A DNA stretch of 64,000 nt from Acidimicrobiaceae bacterium. GTDB lineage: Bacteria > Actinomycetota > Acidimicrobiia > Acidimicrobiales > Acidimicrobiaceae. The stretch lies in assembly GCA_013044385.1 (NCBI GenBank), contig JABEUN010000005.1, positions 1 to 64,000 on the forward strand, written 5' to 3'. The notes beneath the pieces were generated by a model, which was given only the letters and a program-made list of their open reading frames with translations, did not search any database and was not told the DNA's origin. The translations under genes were made by a program, and so were the position numbers. Position 1 is the first letter of the stretch. Every line of letters starts with the position of its first letter. Shown piece by piece: positions 20,155-31,064 of this stretch.

Positions 20155-21276
20155 GTGACTGAAAACACTCAACTAGAAAAGAGCTACGAGTCTGAGCGCC
20201 AACTTGGACTCGGTAGCAGATCAGGAAAGAGAAGTGCCCTTACGACGAGTTTAGTGCTTGTCCTGGGCGGGCTGCTTGCAGCTTGCGGGTCTGCTTCGGC
20301 TACAGCGTCGGGAACGACGTCTTCGTCAAAAGCTCCGGCACCAACACTTGTCGTCTACTCCGCTCAGGGCTATGACGCTTCGACCGTCCAAGCTTTCCAC
20401 AAGGCGACGGGCATTCCCGTCTCCCTCGACGACGACTCAACGGGACCGCTTTTGACGAAGATCCAAGCAGAGGCGTCAAATCCAAAGTGGGGCGTGCTCT
20501 GGGTCGACGGCGACGAGGCATTCGCTGCCATGGACCAGCAGGGAATGCTGCTTAAAGGTTGGGAGCCAAATGTGAGCTTCAACTCAAGCGGCACGGCCCT
20601 GATTCCGGCCGACAAGAGTTACATCCCAACCGGACTCACCATGGCCGGCACCCTCGTCTACAACTCGTCCGTCGTAACGAGTCCACCTAAGACGTGGGCC
20701 GACCTCCTTTCGCCGCAATGGAAAGGTCAGATCGGAATGAACGATCCCGCCGTCTCCGGGCCAACCTTCCCATTCGTCGCAGGAATGATGAACTACCTAG
20801 GAGGGGTCAACCAGGGGGAGACCTTCTTCAGTCAGCTCAAGTCGAACGGACTTCAGGTGTTCCAGACCAACGGCGACACACTGCACGCACTTGAGTCCGG
20901 CCAGATAAAGCTCGCACTTATCCAGAGTTCTGCTGGGATCGGTGCCGGAATCAAGGCACCCGGGATCAAAACGGTATTCCTTGCCCCTTCCACCCCGATA
21001 CCGGGTGTCATTGGAATCGATGCAAAGATGCCTCCTGCCGTTATCGCTGAAGCCAAGAAGTTTGTCGAGTTCGTGCTATCCCCTGCTGGTCAGAGGGCAA
21101 TGCAGTCCGGCGATCCTACAGGCGATTCGCTCTACTGGCCAGTCATAAACGGAGTGAGTCCGCTTCCGGCAGTCCCGCCATTAAGCAGCGTCACCACACA
21201 GGTGATAGATCCGTACAAGTGGGGTCCGCAGGAGGGCACCATCAACACTTGGTTCACTAACAACATCGTTGGGTAG
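20155..21276 (+). CDS. ABC transporter substrate-binding lipoprotein, Fe(III) type
   Basis: The N-terminus is a lipoprotein signal: a basic segment, the hydrophobic run SLVLVLGGLLAAC and the lipidated Cys44. It has a long 26-residue lead, so the start (GTG 20155) may lie further in. The mature part (PTLVVYSAQGYDASTVQAF...) is a class II periplasmic-binding fold like FbpA/AfuA, which bind ferric iron; relatives bind thiamine or phosphonates. It is the first gene of a five-gene operon, ending 3 bases before the permease. No Fur-like operator was recognised in the 20041-20154 spacer, which also serves the divergent methyltransferase. Confidence 0.88.
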   Translation: MTENTQLEKSYESERQLGLGSRSGKRSALTTSLVLVLGGLLAACGSASATASGTTSSSKAPAPTLVVYSAQGYDASTVQAFHKATGIPVSLDDDSTGPLLTKIQAEASNPKWGVLWVDGDEAFAAMDQQGMLLKGWEPNVSFNSSGTALIPADKSYIPTGLTMAGTLVYNSSVVTSPPKTWADLLSPQWKGQIGMNDPAVSGPTFPFVAGMMNYLGGVNQGETFFSQLKSNGLQVFQTNGDTLHALESGQIKLALIQSSAGIGAGIKAPGIKTVFLAPSTPIPGVIGIDAKMPPAVIAEAKKFVEFVLSPAGQRAMQSGDPTGDSLYWPVINGVSPLPAVPPLSSVTTQVIDPYKWGPQEGTINTWFTNNIVG

Positions 21277-21279
21277 GTT

Positions 21280-23073
21280 ATGACATCCGTTGTTGAACAA
21301 CGAACTCAGGTTCAAACGGAGTTGACGGGAGGGCGCAGGGGAGATAGTCCCCGCGCCCTCCTAGTTGCGCTACCGAACCTTCCATCTCTCCTTCTCTGGG
21401 TGGTCTTGGCACTGCTCCTGATCGTTCCTGTGCTGGCATTCCTTGGTCAGGCGGTCATTCCGGGCCTGTTCGGTACCTCCAAGGCTCTCTCAGGTCTGCA
21501 ATCATTTAAGTTGGCCCTGACGGGACCAACATTCAGAGGAATCCTCGACTCACTTATAGTCTCCGTATCATCTGCAACCTTGGCGATGCTGAGCGCACTT
21601 GGACTCGCATGGCTAACACAGAGAACTAACGTAATCGGCAAGAAATCGTGGTCGATGGCGGTTTGGATACTCCTGCTGGTTCCAACCTACCTAGTGACCG
21701 AGGGTTGGCAGAGGCTGATCGAACCGCACGGTGTCCTCTACAACATCGGCATCAACTCGTCCGGGTTCTACCATGTATTCTTCGGACCTGTCGGAGTAAT
21801 AGTCGTACTCACCACGTCGGGAACTCCATTTGCATACCTCGCGATCAGCTCGGCGCTCCTCGGACTCGGCTCAGAGTTCGAAGATGCCGTACGAGTACAC
21901 GGCGGAGGTATCTTCCAGACAGCAAGAGTTGTAATTCCCATAATCGCCCCGGCGATCATGTCAGCGCTGGCCATAGTATTCGCCGAATCGATGAGCGACT
22001 TTGGCGTCGCCTCCACGCTTGCCGCCCAGGCCAACTTCCCAGTCGCCACCTATTCACTTTTCAACGCCATCGACTCCTTCCCTCTCAACTTCGGCGTCGC
22101 CGCAGCCATTGGCTGGATCCTTGTCGCAGCAGCAGCCATACCAATTGCAGTTCAGTCGAGGGCACTCAAAGGAAAAAGCTACGAGGTTCTCTCTGGTCGT
22201 ACTAGGAGGCCGAGAATGGTAGCGCTCGGACGAAAAGGTCAGGCCCTAGCACTCATCGCTCTGCTCGCATATTTCGGAATCGCTCTCGGAGTGCCAGCAA
22301 TCGGCGTGGTCAGTGCTTCGTTACTCTCTAACTTCGGTGCATCCTTCACGACCCATGCCCTCACACTTGGCAACTACCGGAAGGTTCTCCACTCGTCGAC
22401 CCTCTTTGCACCGTTGACTTTATCTTCCGCACTATCTTTCGTAACTGCAACTGGAGCCGCCATACTCGGCGTTGCCGTGGCGAGGGTGATGACAAATCGA
22501 CGGGCCAAGGCCGCCGCCCGCCTGGTCGACTTGGTCATGCTGGGATCTGTCGCACTGCCCGCTATCGTGCTCGCCGCCGGCTACATCTTCTTCTACAATC
22601 TGCCGGTCATGTCAACATTCGGGATCAACATATATGGGACCACCAAACTCCTGGCTCTCGGCTACCTGGCTGGCGCCCTGCCATCCGCCGCTCGACTCCT
22701 GGTCGGACCGGTGTCCCAAATCCAGTCAAACCTCAGGGACGCAGCGCGAGTGCACGGAGCAAATGGACGCGTTAGCTGGATAAAGGCACAGCTCCCACTA
22801 TTGGCACGACCCGTACTCTGGGCGTGGTTGCTTACCTTCTCGAAGACGCTGCTGGAACTCCCGCTCTCTCAACTCCTCTACGCACCGAACTTTCCGCCAA
22901 TTTCGGTCTCGATTAACAAACTCACCGCCGGCTATGACTTCGGCGGAGGTACTGCGATGTCGGTCTTGGCTTTGATACTCGCATTCGGCGTGATTCTCAT
23001 CGTCATGGGTCTCTTCAAGCTGTTGACACCCAAAGGTTGGCAACGTGTCGGTGGCGGATACACGCCCAAGTAA
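21280..23073 (+). CDS. ABC transporter permease, fused double domain (FbpB/ThiP-like)
   Basis: This is a 597-residue membrane protein with two homologous six-helix halves. Each half carries an EAA coupling loop: DAVRVHGGGIFQTARVVI at about 205-222 and DAARVHGANGRVSW at about 487-500. This fused architecture is typical of Fe(III), thiamine and 2-aminoethylphosphonate importers. The first 25 residues are cytosolic. It starts at ATG 21280, 3 bases after the binding-protein stop, and the ATPase starts 12 bases after its stop, so the three work as one importer. Confidence 0.93.
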   Translation: MTSVVEQRTQVQTELTGGRRGDSPRALLVALPNLPSLLLWVVLALLLIVPVLAFLGQAVIPGLFGTSKALSGLQSFKLALTGPTFRGILDSLIVSVSSATLAMLSALGLAWLTQRTNVIGKKSWSMAVWILLLVPTYLVTEGWQRLIEPHGVLYNIGINSSGFYHVFFGPVGVIVVLTTSGTPFAYLAISSALLGLGSEFEDAVRVHGGGIFQTARVVIPIIAPAIMSALAIVFAESMSDFGVASTLAAQANFPVATYSLFNAIDSFPLNFGVAAAIGWILVAAAAIPIAVQSRALKGKSYEVLSGRTRRPRMVALGRKGQALALIALLAYFGIALGVPAIGVVSASLLSNFGASFTTHALTLGNYRKVLHSSTLFAPLTLSSALSFVTATGAAILGVAVARVMTNRRAKAAARLVDLVMLGSVALPAIVLAAGYIFFYNLPVMSTFGINIYGTTKLLALGYLAGALPSAARLLVGPVSQIQSNLRDAARVHGANGRVSWIKAQLPLLARPVLWAWLLTFSKTLLELPLSQLLYAPNFPPISVSINKLTAGYDFGGGTAMSVLALILAFGVILIVMGLFKLLTPKGWQRVGGGYTPK

Positions 23074-23085
23074 GGAGCACAAAGA

Positions 23086-24252
23086 TTGATCAACGCCGCA
23101 CAGGAAGTCCGGCTGAAAGCAGTAACCAAGTCCTACGGAAAGCAGAAGAAGGCGCTCTCTGCTGTCTCGATGATGGTTGAGCCGGGATCCTTCACGGTCC
23201 TACTGGGTCCATCTGGCTCTGGAAAAACGACGCTACTCAGGTCGATAGCCGGCATTGAACGGATATCCGATGGCGAGATATGGATCGGTGGCCAAGCCGT
23301 CGCCAAGGGGACCTCGAAGCACCTTCCGCCCGAGCGCCGTGGGCTCGCCATGGTGTTTCAGGACTACGCGCTCTGGCCACACATGAAGGTTTGGGAGAAT
23401 GTCGCCTTCCCGCTCAAAAGGCAAAAGGTGGCAAAAGAACCCACACGTGCATCGGCATTCGAGATGCTGGAGCGGGTCGGGCTCGCACAGCACACCGAGA
23501 AGTATCCCAACGAACTCTCAGGCGGCGAACAGCAGAGGGTCGCCCTCGCAAGAGCGCTAGTGGCCAGTCCGGGTCTCGTTCTGTTCGACGAGCCACTTTC
23601 CAATCTTGATGCAGATCTCCGAGAGAGAATGAGGATCGAAATCGCTACACTAACTAGGGAGAGCGGCGCCACTTCAATCTACATAACTCATGACCAGGCG
23701 GAAGCTTTCGCACTCTCAGACCAAGTCGGCGTCCTCGAGCGTGGCCGACTCGTGCAGTTTGGAGAACCCGAGGAGATCTATAACTCCCCGGCAACGGAGT
23801 TCGTTGCCCGCTTCACCGGGATAGCTGGTGAGGTATCGGCCGCCTGTACAGACCAAACAGGTCCAGCCGAAATCGGCGTAATTGTGCCTCACGGGTTCGG
23901 ACCGACCATACGTGCAAGATCAAACGGAAAGTTTACTGCGGGAGATCCTGTTCGGATTCTGCTCAGGCCATCCGCCGTCCAGATCTGTGACCCATTCGGC
24001 GATCAGGCCCAACTATCTGCTATTGTCCGTGACGTGGCGTTCCGGGGAAGGGGATATGAGGTTGCACTCTCACTTCAAGACGGAACCCAGCTAAACTCAG
24101 TCTTCAGTTCGCACCGGATGAAGCGCGGTGAGTCGGTTGGTGTCAGGCTCGACTCCGAGGGATGTTTGACCTTTTCCGCATTGGGCGAGCTCGCCCCGCC
24201 ATCTCCTATGATCGATCTTCCTGAAAGTTCGGAAAGGGAATTACAGCCATGA
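23086..24252 (+). CDS. ABC transporter ATP-binding protein, Fe(III)/polyamine type
   Basis: This is the ATPase of the importer. Visible are Walker A GPSGSGKTT (about 44-52), Q-loop FQDYALWPHM, signature LSGGEQQRVALARAL, Walker B LVLFDEP, D-loop SNLD and switch His in ITHDQAEA. A TOBE-type regulatory domain fills the last 130 residues. The start is TTG at 23086, supported by AAGGAG 8 bases upstream. The stop overlaps the next gene by 4 bases (ATGA). The FbpC-like assignment follows family resemblance and the operon; the substrate is not proven. Confidence 0.94.
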   Translation: MINAAQEVRLKAVTKSYGKQKKALSAVSMMVEPGSFTVLLGPSGSGKTTLLRSIAGIERISDGEIWIGGQAVAKGTSKHLPPERRGLAMVFQDYALWPHMKVWENVAFPLKRQKVAKEPTRASAFEMLERVGLAQHTEKYPNELSGGEQQRVALARALVASPGLVLFDEPLSNLDADLRERMRIEIATLTRESGATSIYITHDQAEAFALSDQVGVLERGRLVQFGEPEEIYNSPATEFVARFTGIAGEVSAACTDQTGPAEIGVIVPHGFGPTIRARSNGKFTAGDPVRILLRPSAVQICDPFGDQAQLSAIVRDVAFRGRGYEVALSLQDGTQLNSVFSSHRMKRGESVGVRLDSEGCLTFSALGELAPPSPMIDLPESSERELQP

Positions 24253-25004
24253 GCAGCTCGGTCCTGTTCCTCGCAGTCTTCATAGCATGTGCGGTCGAAT
24301 CAGTAGAGGCGCTGACTATCGTGCTTGCCGCTGGCATCACGCGCGGATGGAGATCGACGTTTCAAGGGGTGGCGGCGGCACTTGGAACACTTGCTGTGCT
24401 GGTCGCTGTCTTGGGTCCAACACTCGTCCACTACGTACCGATCAGGACGCTACGCATAGTCGTGGGTGGCCTGCTCCTAATCTACGGAATGCAGTGGTTG
24501 CGCAAGGCGATCCTTCGACAATCGGGCTTCAAGGCGATGCACGACGAGGACAAGATATTCGATGAGCAGGTATCGGAGCTCTCTAAGATACCAAAGTCGA
24601 GCGGCTACGACTCAACGGCATTCACCGTGGCCTTCAAGGGCGTATTCCTCGAGGGACTCGAGGTAGTGATCATCGTGCTCACTCTAGGGACGAGCTCTCA
24701 CCGCTTAGGTCTCGCGGCAATTGCGGCCGGTGCCGCAGCCGCAATGGTAATTGCAATTGGCTTGGCAGTTTCAAAGCAGCTCTCAAAGGTCCCTGAAAAC
24801 GCCATGAAGATGGTGGTCGGACTGATGCTGGTCAGTTTCGGTTCGTTCTGGTCAGGTGAGGGCCTCGGCATGACCTGGCCCGGAAACGACGCATCCATAA
24901 TCTGGCTCCTCGCGCTCTACGGATTGGCGACAGCGCTGATAATCTCCTATTCGGCCAGACTGAGGCGTAAGGTTGCCATCTCTGGGTCTGGACAGACCGC
25001 ATGA
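24249..25004 (+). CDS. COG4280-like membrane protein in iron-type ABC operon
   Basis: This 251-residue protein has about seven membrane helices. Its first helix carries VESVEALTIVLAAG and a later one FLEGLEVVIIVLTLG, so each half has a glutamate-rich ExxE motif inside a helix, reminiscent of FTR1-type iron permeases (REGLE) and of GDT1-type cation exchangers. From memory it fits the uncharacterised COG4280 family. The coupled position after an iron-type ABC ATPase (4-base overlap) suggests metal transport across the cytoplasmic membrane; the function is inferred. The following small membrane protein overlaps it by 4 bases. Confidence 0.75.
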   Translation: MSSSVLFLAVFIACAVESVEALTIVLAAGITRGWRSTFQGVAAALGTLAVLVAVLGPTLVHYVPIRTLRIVVGGLLLIYGMQWLRKAILRQSGFKAMHDEDKIFDEQVSELSKIPKSSGYDSTAFTVAFKGVFLEGLEVVIIVLTLGTSSHRLGLAAIAAGAAAAMVIAIGLAVSKQLSKVPENAMKMVVGLMLVSFGSFWSGEGLGMTWPGNDASIIWLLALYGLATALIISYSARLRRKVAISGSGQTA

Positions 25005-25216
25005 AGTACGTAAAGGCGTTCTTTATGTTCTGGTTCGACTTTCTAATTGGAGATACCCCGGAAATCTTCGTTGGAGCCCTGATAGTCCTCGGAGTCGCCG
25101 CCGTTGCTGCCAAGAGTTCCATCTCCACTGAACTGCTTCCGGCCCTAGTAATCGTCACACTGGTACTCAGCGTTGGGTGGGCGGTAACACGATCAGTTTT
25201 GAAAACAAAGCGATGA
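25001..25216 (+). CDS. small two-helix membrane protein, partner of COG4280-like protein
   Basis: This is a 71-residue protein with two predicted membrane helices (about 4-35, including FWFDFLIGDTPEIFVGA, and 44-64) and a basic C-terminus KTKR. It overlaps the preceding gene by 4 bases and has a normal ATG. I recall similar small proteins beside COG4280 genes elsewhere, so it may be an accessory subunit, but no function can be named. It is the last gene of the operon. Confidence 0.7.
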   Translation: MKYVKAFFMFWFDFLIGDTPEIFVGALIVLGVAAVAAKSSISTELLPALVIVTLVLSVGWAVTRSVLKTKR

Positions 25217-25237
25217 GCCAAGGCTAAATAGTTCTAT

Positions 25238-26527
25238 CTACTCCACAACGGTTCCGTCAACAACGTCAAGTTGACCGAGTTCCTCAATCGGAAGATCTGG
25301 GTCCACAGTCCTAGACTCCCCCCGTCGTCGAGCGCCGAACAGGAGAATTGGACCCGATATCAGGGCCGAAACCGCTCCCATCGCTAGCGCTACCCGGGTA
25401 CCGTAGTCTTGGGCCACCAAGCCAACAAGCGGCGCTCCGATAGGTGTTGTTCCGAGAAACGCCACTGTATAAAGCGCCATGACCCGTCCCCGCATCTGCG
25501 GGTCCGAATTGAGTTGGAGGTTTGAGTTTGCCAGGGCGATAAATGTTATTGATGCCGCTCCCATCGGCAGCATAGCTATTAACGCCGGCACGAGACTAGA
25601 CACCGAGGCCAGAGCCAAGATGGTGACGCCGAAGATCAAAGAGACATATCCGAGTCTTTTTAGCGAAGTCTTACCAATCGCAGCGGCGGCCAGACCGCCG
25701 ACCACAGCGCCAGCACCCATGAAGGAAGTCAGCGCCCCTACCGAGCCTGAACCAGCCTTATACGTGTGGATTCCAAGCAGGGGAATCAGGACTTGGAAGT
25801 TGTAGGCGAAGGTCCCAACTAGGAAGACTGCGATCAGCGTGAACCTTAATTCCCGCGTTCTGTATACGTAGACCAGACCGGCCTTGATCTGCCCCTTTGC
25901 TCTAATTACTGGCTCCACCGGGAAAAAGGTACGTTTGTCCATCGCCAACAAGGCCACGACCACAGCTCCGAAGGATCCGGCATTCACGAAGAAACAGACG
26001 GCCTCGCCGGAGACCGCTATCAACAGCGCTCCGATCCCAGGGCCGATTACCCTCGCCGCGTTCATGACGACCGAGTTCAGACTGACGGCGTTCTGGACGC
26101 TTTTTCTTCCGACCATCTGCTCGACGAAGCTCTGTCGCGCCGGCGTATCTACCGCATTGATAAAGCCCATCAGAAGCGCTAGCGAGTAGACCATCCACAG
26201 CCTCACCACGCCAGTTGCGGTAAGCACACCCAGCATGGCGGCTTGCATGGCGAGCAGAGACTGAGTGGTCAGGATCAGTTTCCGCTTGTCAAGCCTGTCG
26301 GCTACAAGTCCTCCAGCAGTCCCGAACAGCAGAACCGGAAGAAAGGCGAGTGCACTCACTAACCCCAGGTCCACACCGCTACCCGTGATCTTCAAGACCA
26401 GCAGCGACTGTGCTATCGACTGCATCCAGGTGCCCGAGTTCGACACAATCTGCCCAAAGAAGTAGAGTCTGAAATTACGGCTGGAGAGGGATCCGAAGGT
26501 CTTCCGAACCACGCCTATCGACTTCAA
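25238..26527 (-). CDS. MFS transporter (EntS/MFS_3-like exporter)
   Basis: This is a twelve-helix major facilitator of 429 residues. It begins NFRLYFFGQIVSNSGTWMQ, typical of the MFS_3/EntS group of exporters, with the loop motif GGLVADRLDKRK between helices 2 and 3. FINAVDTPARQSF is also characteristic. The start is uncertain (TTG 26527, with nearby in-frame GTG codons). It converges on the ABC operon end (21 bases apart) and follows the second MFS gene on the same strand, 80 bases downstream. The substrate is unknown; siderophore or drug export would fit the family. Confidence 0.88.
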   Translation of the reverse strand: MKSIGVVRKTFGSLSSRNFRLYFFGQIVSNSGTWMQSIAQSLLVLKITGSGVDLGLVSALAFLPVLLFGTAGGLVADRLDKRKLILTTQSLLAMQAAMLGVLTATGVVRLWMVYSLALLMGFINAVDTPARQSFVEQMVGRKSVQNAVSLNSVVMNAARVIGPGIGALLIAVSGEAVCFFVNAGSFGAVVVALLAMDKRTFFPVEPVIRAKGQIKAGLVYVYRTRELRFTLIAVFLVGTFAYNFQVLIPLLGIHTYKAGSGSVGALTSFMGAGAVVGGLAAAAIGKTSLKRLGYVSLIFGVTILALASVSSLVPALIAMLPMGAASITFIALANSNLQLNSDPQMRGRVMALYTVAFLGTTPIGAPLVGLVAQDYGTRVALAMGAVSALISGPILLFGARRRGESRTVDPDLPIEELGQLDVVDGTVVE

Positions 26528-26607
26528 TCAGCAACACCTAACTCGAACTTATCCAGGACTAAACCGAACTACCCTTCAAATCAAAATCCGCGGACAATTC
26601 CATCCGC

Positions 26608-28200
<1,593 letters not shown>

Positions 28201-28217
28201 TTAACTGGCCCGGTTAA
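28201..28217. promoter_or_regulatory. imperfect palindrome in the DHA2/SRAP divergent spacer
   Basis: TTAACTGGCCCGGTTAA is a 17-base palindrome with one T-G mismatch pair around a central C. It lies 13 bases upstream of the DHA2 start in the divergent spacer and is a candidate repressor site. Confidence 0.4.
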
Positions 28218-28261
28218 CTATTCCGCAACAATCAACTCTTTTCAGGTATTCTCTGATCGGA

Positions 28262-28273
28262 TATGATCAAGCC
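28262..28273 (+). promoter_or_regulatory. -10 box of a likely leaderless SRAP transcript
   Basis: TATGAT at 28262-28267 is followed after 6 bases by the GTG start codon at 28274. There is no ribosome site. This is the layout of a leaderless actinobacterial gene. The -35 region is weak. Confidence 0.5.
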
Positions 28274-28987
28274 GTGTGCGGTCGATTTGTGCAAGGATTG
28301 ACCAGCGATGAGGTTACCGAGTTCCTCTCATCAGTCTGGAGTATCCCGGTTCTCAACTATGGAACAGTCGAGACTCCCAACTTCAACGTCTCACCTTCGC
28401 AGACCTGCTCGGCAGCAGTAGCTTCATCTGACAACTCAGAAGTTGAGGTGCGGCCTCTTCTGTGGGGCGTGCCGAGTTTCACGCCACCGAACCGGCAACC
28501 AGTGCGACCGATCAACGCAAGACTCGAAACGGTATCGGAAAAACCGACGTTCCGCCGCCTTTTCGATAAGCACCGCTGTGTGCTCGTTGCCGACGGATAC
28601 TACGAGTGGGGCACTTCTGGCCAAGGGCCCAAGACCCCTTACTACTTCTCCCGAGTCGACGGACTACCACTGCTTCTGGCCGGCGTGTGGTCGCCTTCCA
28701 AGACGGAAGTCGACATGCCGAGTTTCGCCCTGCTTACCACCGCCTCTTCAGGAGTTCCCGCCCGCATCCACGATCGTATGCCGGTAATGCTCTTGGAGGA
28801 CTCTGCCTTTGAATGGATAAAGCGGCCAATCAATTTAGCCGCGTCACCGGCGAGTTTTAGCTACAACTCCGACAACCTCGGAATGTTTCGCGTTTCAAAG
28901 AAGGTAAACAATCCACGCTACGAAGGACCTGACCTTATTGAGCCGGAGAGTGAGCCTGAAGTAGTCCTTTTCGACTCAGGAAGCTAA
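28274..28987 (+). CDS. SRAP-domain protein (HMCES/YedK family)
   Basis: SRAP proteins bind abasic sites in single-stranded DNA and form a protective covalent bond through the N-terminal cysteine (residue 2). Here translation must begin exactly at GTG 28274 to give Met-Cys-Gly-Arg, which fixes the start. The other active residues are visible: Asn81 in PINARLE, Glu111 in DGYYEW and His166 in IHDRMPV. Length 237 is normal. The stop codon overlaps that of convergent dxs in the four bases CTAA (28984-28987). It is probably a constitutive DNA-protection enzyme; no SOS box was seen. Confidence 0.94.
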   Translation: MCGRFVQGLTSDEVTEFLSSVWSIPVLNYGTVETPNFNVSPSQTCSAAVASSDNSEVEVRPLLWGVPSFTPPNRQPVRPINARLETVSEKPTFRRLFDKHRCVLVADGYYEWGTSGQGPKTPYYFSRVDGLPLLLAGVWSPSKTEVDMPSFALLTTASSGVPARIHDRMPVMLLEDSAFEWIKRPINLAASPASFSYNSDNLGMFRVSKKVNNPRYEGPDLIEPESEPEVVLFDSGS

Positions 28988-30918
28988 ACCTCACCTGAGG
29001 CGTCCCCACTCGACAAGGCCGCAATAGCCCCAACTCGTGCCAATATCGAGTCAGCGACCCCAGCCGGATCCAATCCCAGCTCAGCCAGGATGGCGTCCGG
29101 TTTGCCTTGGCCAAGAAAACGCGTCGGCACTCCTAGTCCCATAAAATTCTGGGCGTAACTCAGTTCGGAAAGCGCTGCCGAAATATGGCTTCCGGCTCCA
29201 CCGGGGACAAAGCCATCCTCAACGGTGACCACAAGGCTGCACGTAGCGATCTCCTCGAGCATCGCAGGGTCGAGAGGAGAAACAACTCGCGGATCCCAAA
29301 CGTTGACGTCTAGCCCCTCAGCAAAGAGGCGTTCGGCGGCAATCATCGCTGTTTCGGCCATCTTGCCAACGGCGACGATCGACACCGGTGACGCACCTGT
29401 CCTAATTTTGTTGGCCTTCAGTCCCGCCCCAATGTTTTCTGACACCCTCTTTGGACCAGACGTCTTCGGATACCTAATGGCGACCGGAGTGCCAAGTCCT
29501 AAAGCAAACTCGAGCATCTGCTCCAGTTCATCGGTACCCGAAGGCGCCAACACCGTCATACCCGGGATGGAGAGGAACTGGATCAGATCCATCATGCCAT
29601 TGTGGGACGGTCCATCGTCCCCTGTCATTCCAGCTCTATCAAGGACGAATACCACGGGAAGTCGATGCAATGCCACGTCGAGGTTGACTTGATCGAAAGC
29701 GCGAGACATGAACGTCGAGTAGATGGCGACAACTGGGAGAAGTCCGCCCATTGCCATACCCGCAGCAGTAGTGACCGCATGCTGCTCGGCTATGCCAACA
29801 TCGAAGAAGCGGTCTGGATAGTTTCTTTGGAACTCGAGAAGTCCTGTCGGTGATGCCATGGCAGCGGAAATCGCAACCAATTCACCCCTAGAATGCCCCA
29901 ACTCCACAAGCTTTTTAGAAAACACCTCGGTGTAGGAGTAGCGCTCGGAATTGCCCTGAGATGCCTGGGGCATCACCTTCAGATCATGGAGTCTTTGGAT
30001 CTCATCGGATTCAGCTGGGCCGTATCCTCTACCTTTTTGGGTCAGCACGTGGACAACAATCGGCCCATCCCACTCCGCAGCACCCCTCAAGGCGTACTCC
30101 ATCTCGGCAATGTTGTGACCATCGACCGGACCCGTGTAGCGAACCCCGAGCGCCTCAAAGAAGACCTTGGGTTCTATCGCCTCTCTGAGAGCACTTGTAA
30201 GGCCCGCAAAACCCGATGCTGCAAGCTGACCAACCCCGGGCAGGTCAGAGATTACCCGCGAGATCTTCGTCCTGGCGTGCATGTAGGAGGGGTGCAACCT
30301 CAACTTGGTCAGACCCTCCGAGAGCCTCGACACCGTCGGCGCATACGAACGTCCATTATCGTTCCAAACGACGATGACCTTCGATTGGGAGTGTCCGATG
30401 TTATTCAGCGCTTCGTAGGCCATACCGCCGGTAAGTGCACCATCACCGACAATTGCGATCACGCGCCTCTCGCCACCTGGATCGCGCCTAGTGCTCGGAG
30501 CTGATCCAACCTCGGGGCCGTGATTTCTGGCTATCGCCGCAGCGAGGCCATGGGCGTAACTGAGTGAGGTCGATGCGTGAGAGTTCTCGACCCAGTCATG
30601 AGGGGACTCGGCTCGACTCGGATAGCCAGACATCCCGCCTTCGCTCCGTAAGGTATCGAACGCACCGGCCCTTCCAGTCAGAATCTTGTGCACGTAGGCC
30701 TGATGCCCGGTATCGAAAACAATGATATCCCGCGGTGAGTCGAAGACTCTATGAATGGCAACTGTCACCTCTACCGCGCCCAAATTGGAACCTAGGTGTC
30801 CACCGGTGGTGGTCACGGTATCGACGATCTTCTCTCGAATCTCCGTACAGAGCTCGTCCAGAGATTGATAGTCAAGGGAGTCCAAGTCAGATGGGCTTGC
30901 GATCTTATCGATCCACAT
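28984..30918 (-). CDS. dxs: 1-deoxy-D-xylulose-5-phosphate synthase
   Basis: Dxs condenses pyruvate and glyceraldehyde-3-phosphate with thiamine diphosphate, the entry step of the MEP pathway to isopentenyl diphosphate. The 644 residues hold the family markers: DTGHQAYVHKILTGR, the ThDP/Mg2+ motif GDGALTGGMAYEALNN, and the pyrimidine domain with YSTFMSRAFDQ and RAGMTGDDGPSHNG. The ATG at 30918 encodes MWIDKIASPSDL, normal for the family. It lies on the same strand as the crtE-I-B operon several kb downstream of it and supplies precursors for the carotenoid genes. Confidence 0.97.
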   Translation of the reverse strand: MWIDKIASPSDLDSLDYQSLDELCTEIREKIVDTVTTTGGHLGSNLGAVEVTVAIHRVFDSPRDIIVFDTGHQAYVHKILTGRAGAFDTLRSEGGMSGYPSRAESPHDWVENSHASTSLSYAHGLAAAIARNHGPEVGSAPSTRRDPGGERRVIAIVGDGALTGGMAYEALNNIGHSQSKVIVVWNDNGRSYAPTVSRLSEGLTKLRLHPSYMHARTKISRVISDLPGVGQLAASGFAGLTSALREAIEPKVFFEALGVRYTGPVDGHNIAEMEYALRGAAEWDGPIVVHVLTQKGRGYGPAESDEIQRLHDLKVMPQASQGNSERYSYTEVFSKKLVELGHSRGELVAISAAMASPTGLLEFQRNYPDRFFDVGIAEQHAVTTAAGMAMGGLLPVVAIYSTFMSRAFDQVNLDVALHRLPVVFVLDRAGMTGDDGPSHNGMMDLIQFLSIPGMTVLAPSGTDELEQMLEFALGLGTPVAIRYPKTSGPKRVSENIGAGLKANKIRTGASPVSIVAVGKMAETAMIAAERLFAEGLDVNVWDPRVVSPLDPAMLEEIATCSLVVTVEDGFVPGGAGSHISAALSELSYAQNFMGLGVPTRFLGQGKPDAILAELGLDPAGVADSILARVGAIAALSSGDASGEV

Positions 30919-31064
30919 CTAAAGCCGCCTCCGATCGCTCTGGATCACTCGTCCGGGAAACCTCATGCTTACCAATTCTGCCACCTCAAGCGCACTGTAC
31001 CAACCCAGCCAGCCATCAGGGTAGATTATGGACCTGCACGCCACCCCCAGCGACCCAACGCTCC

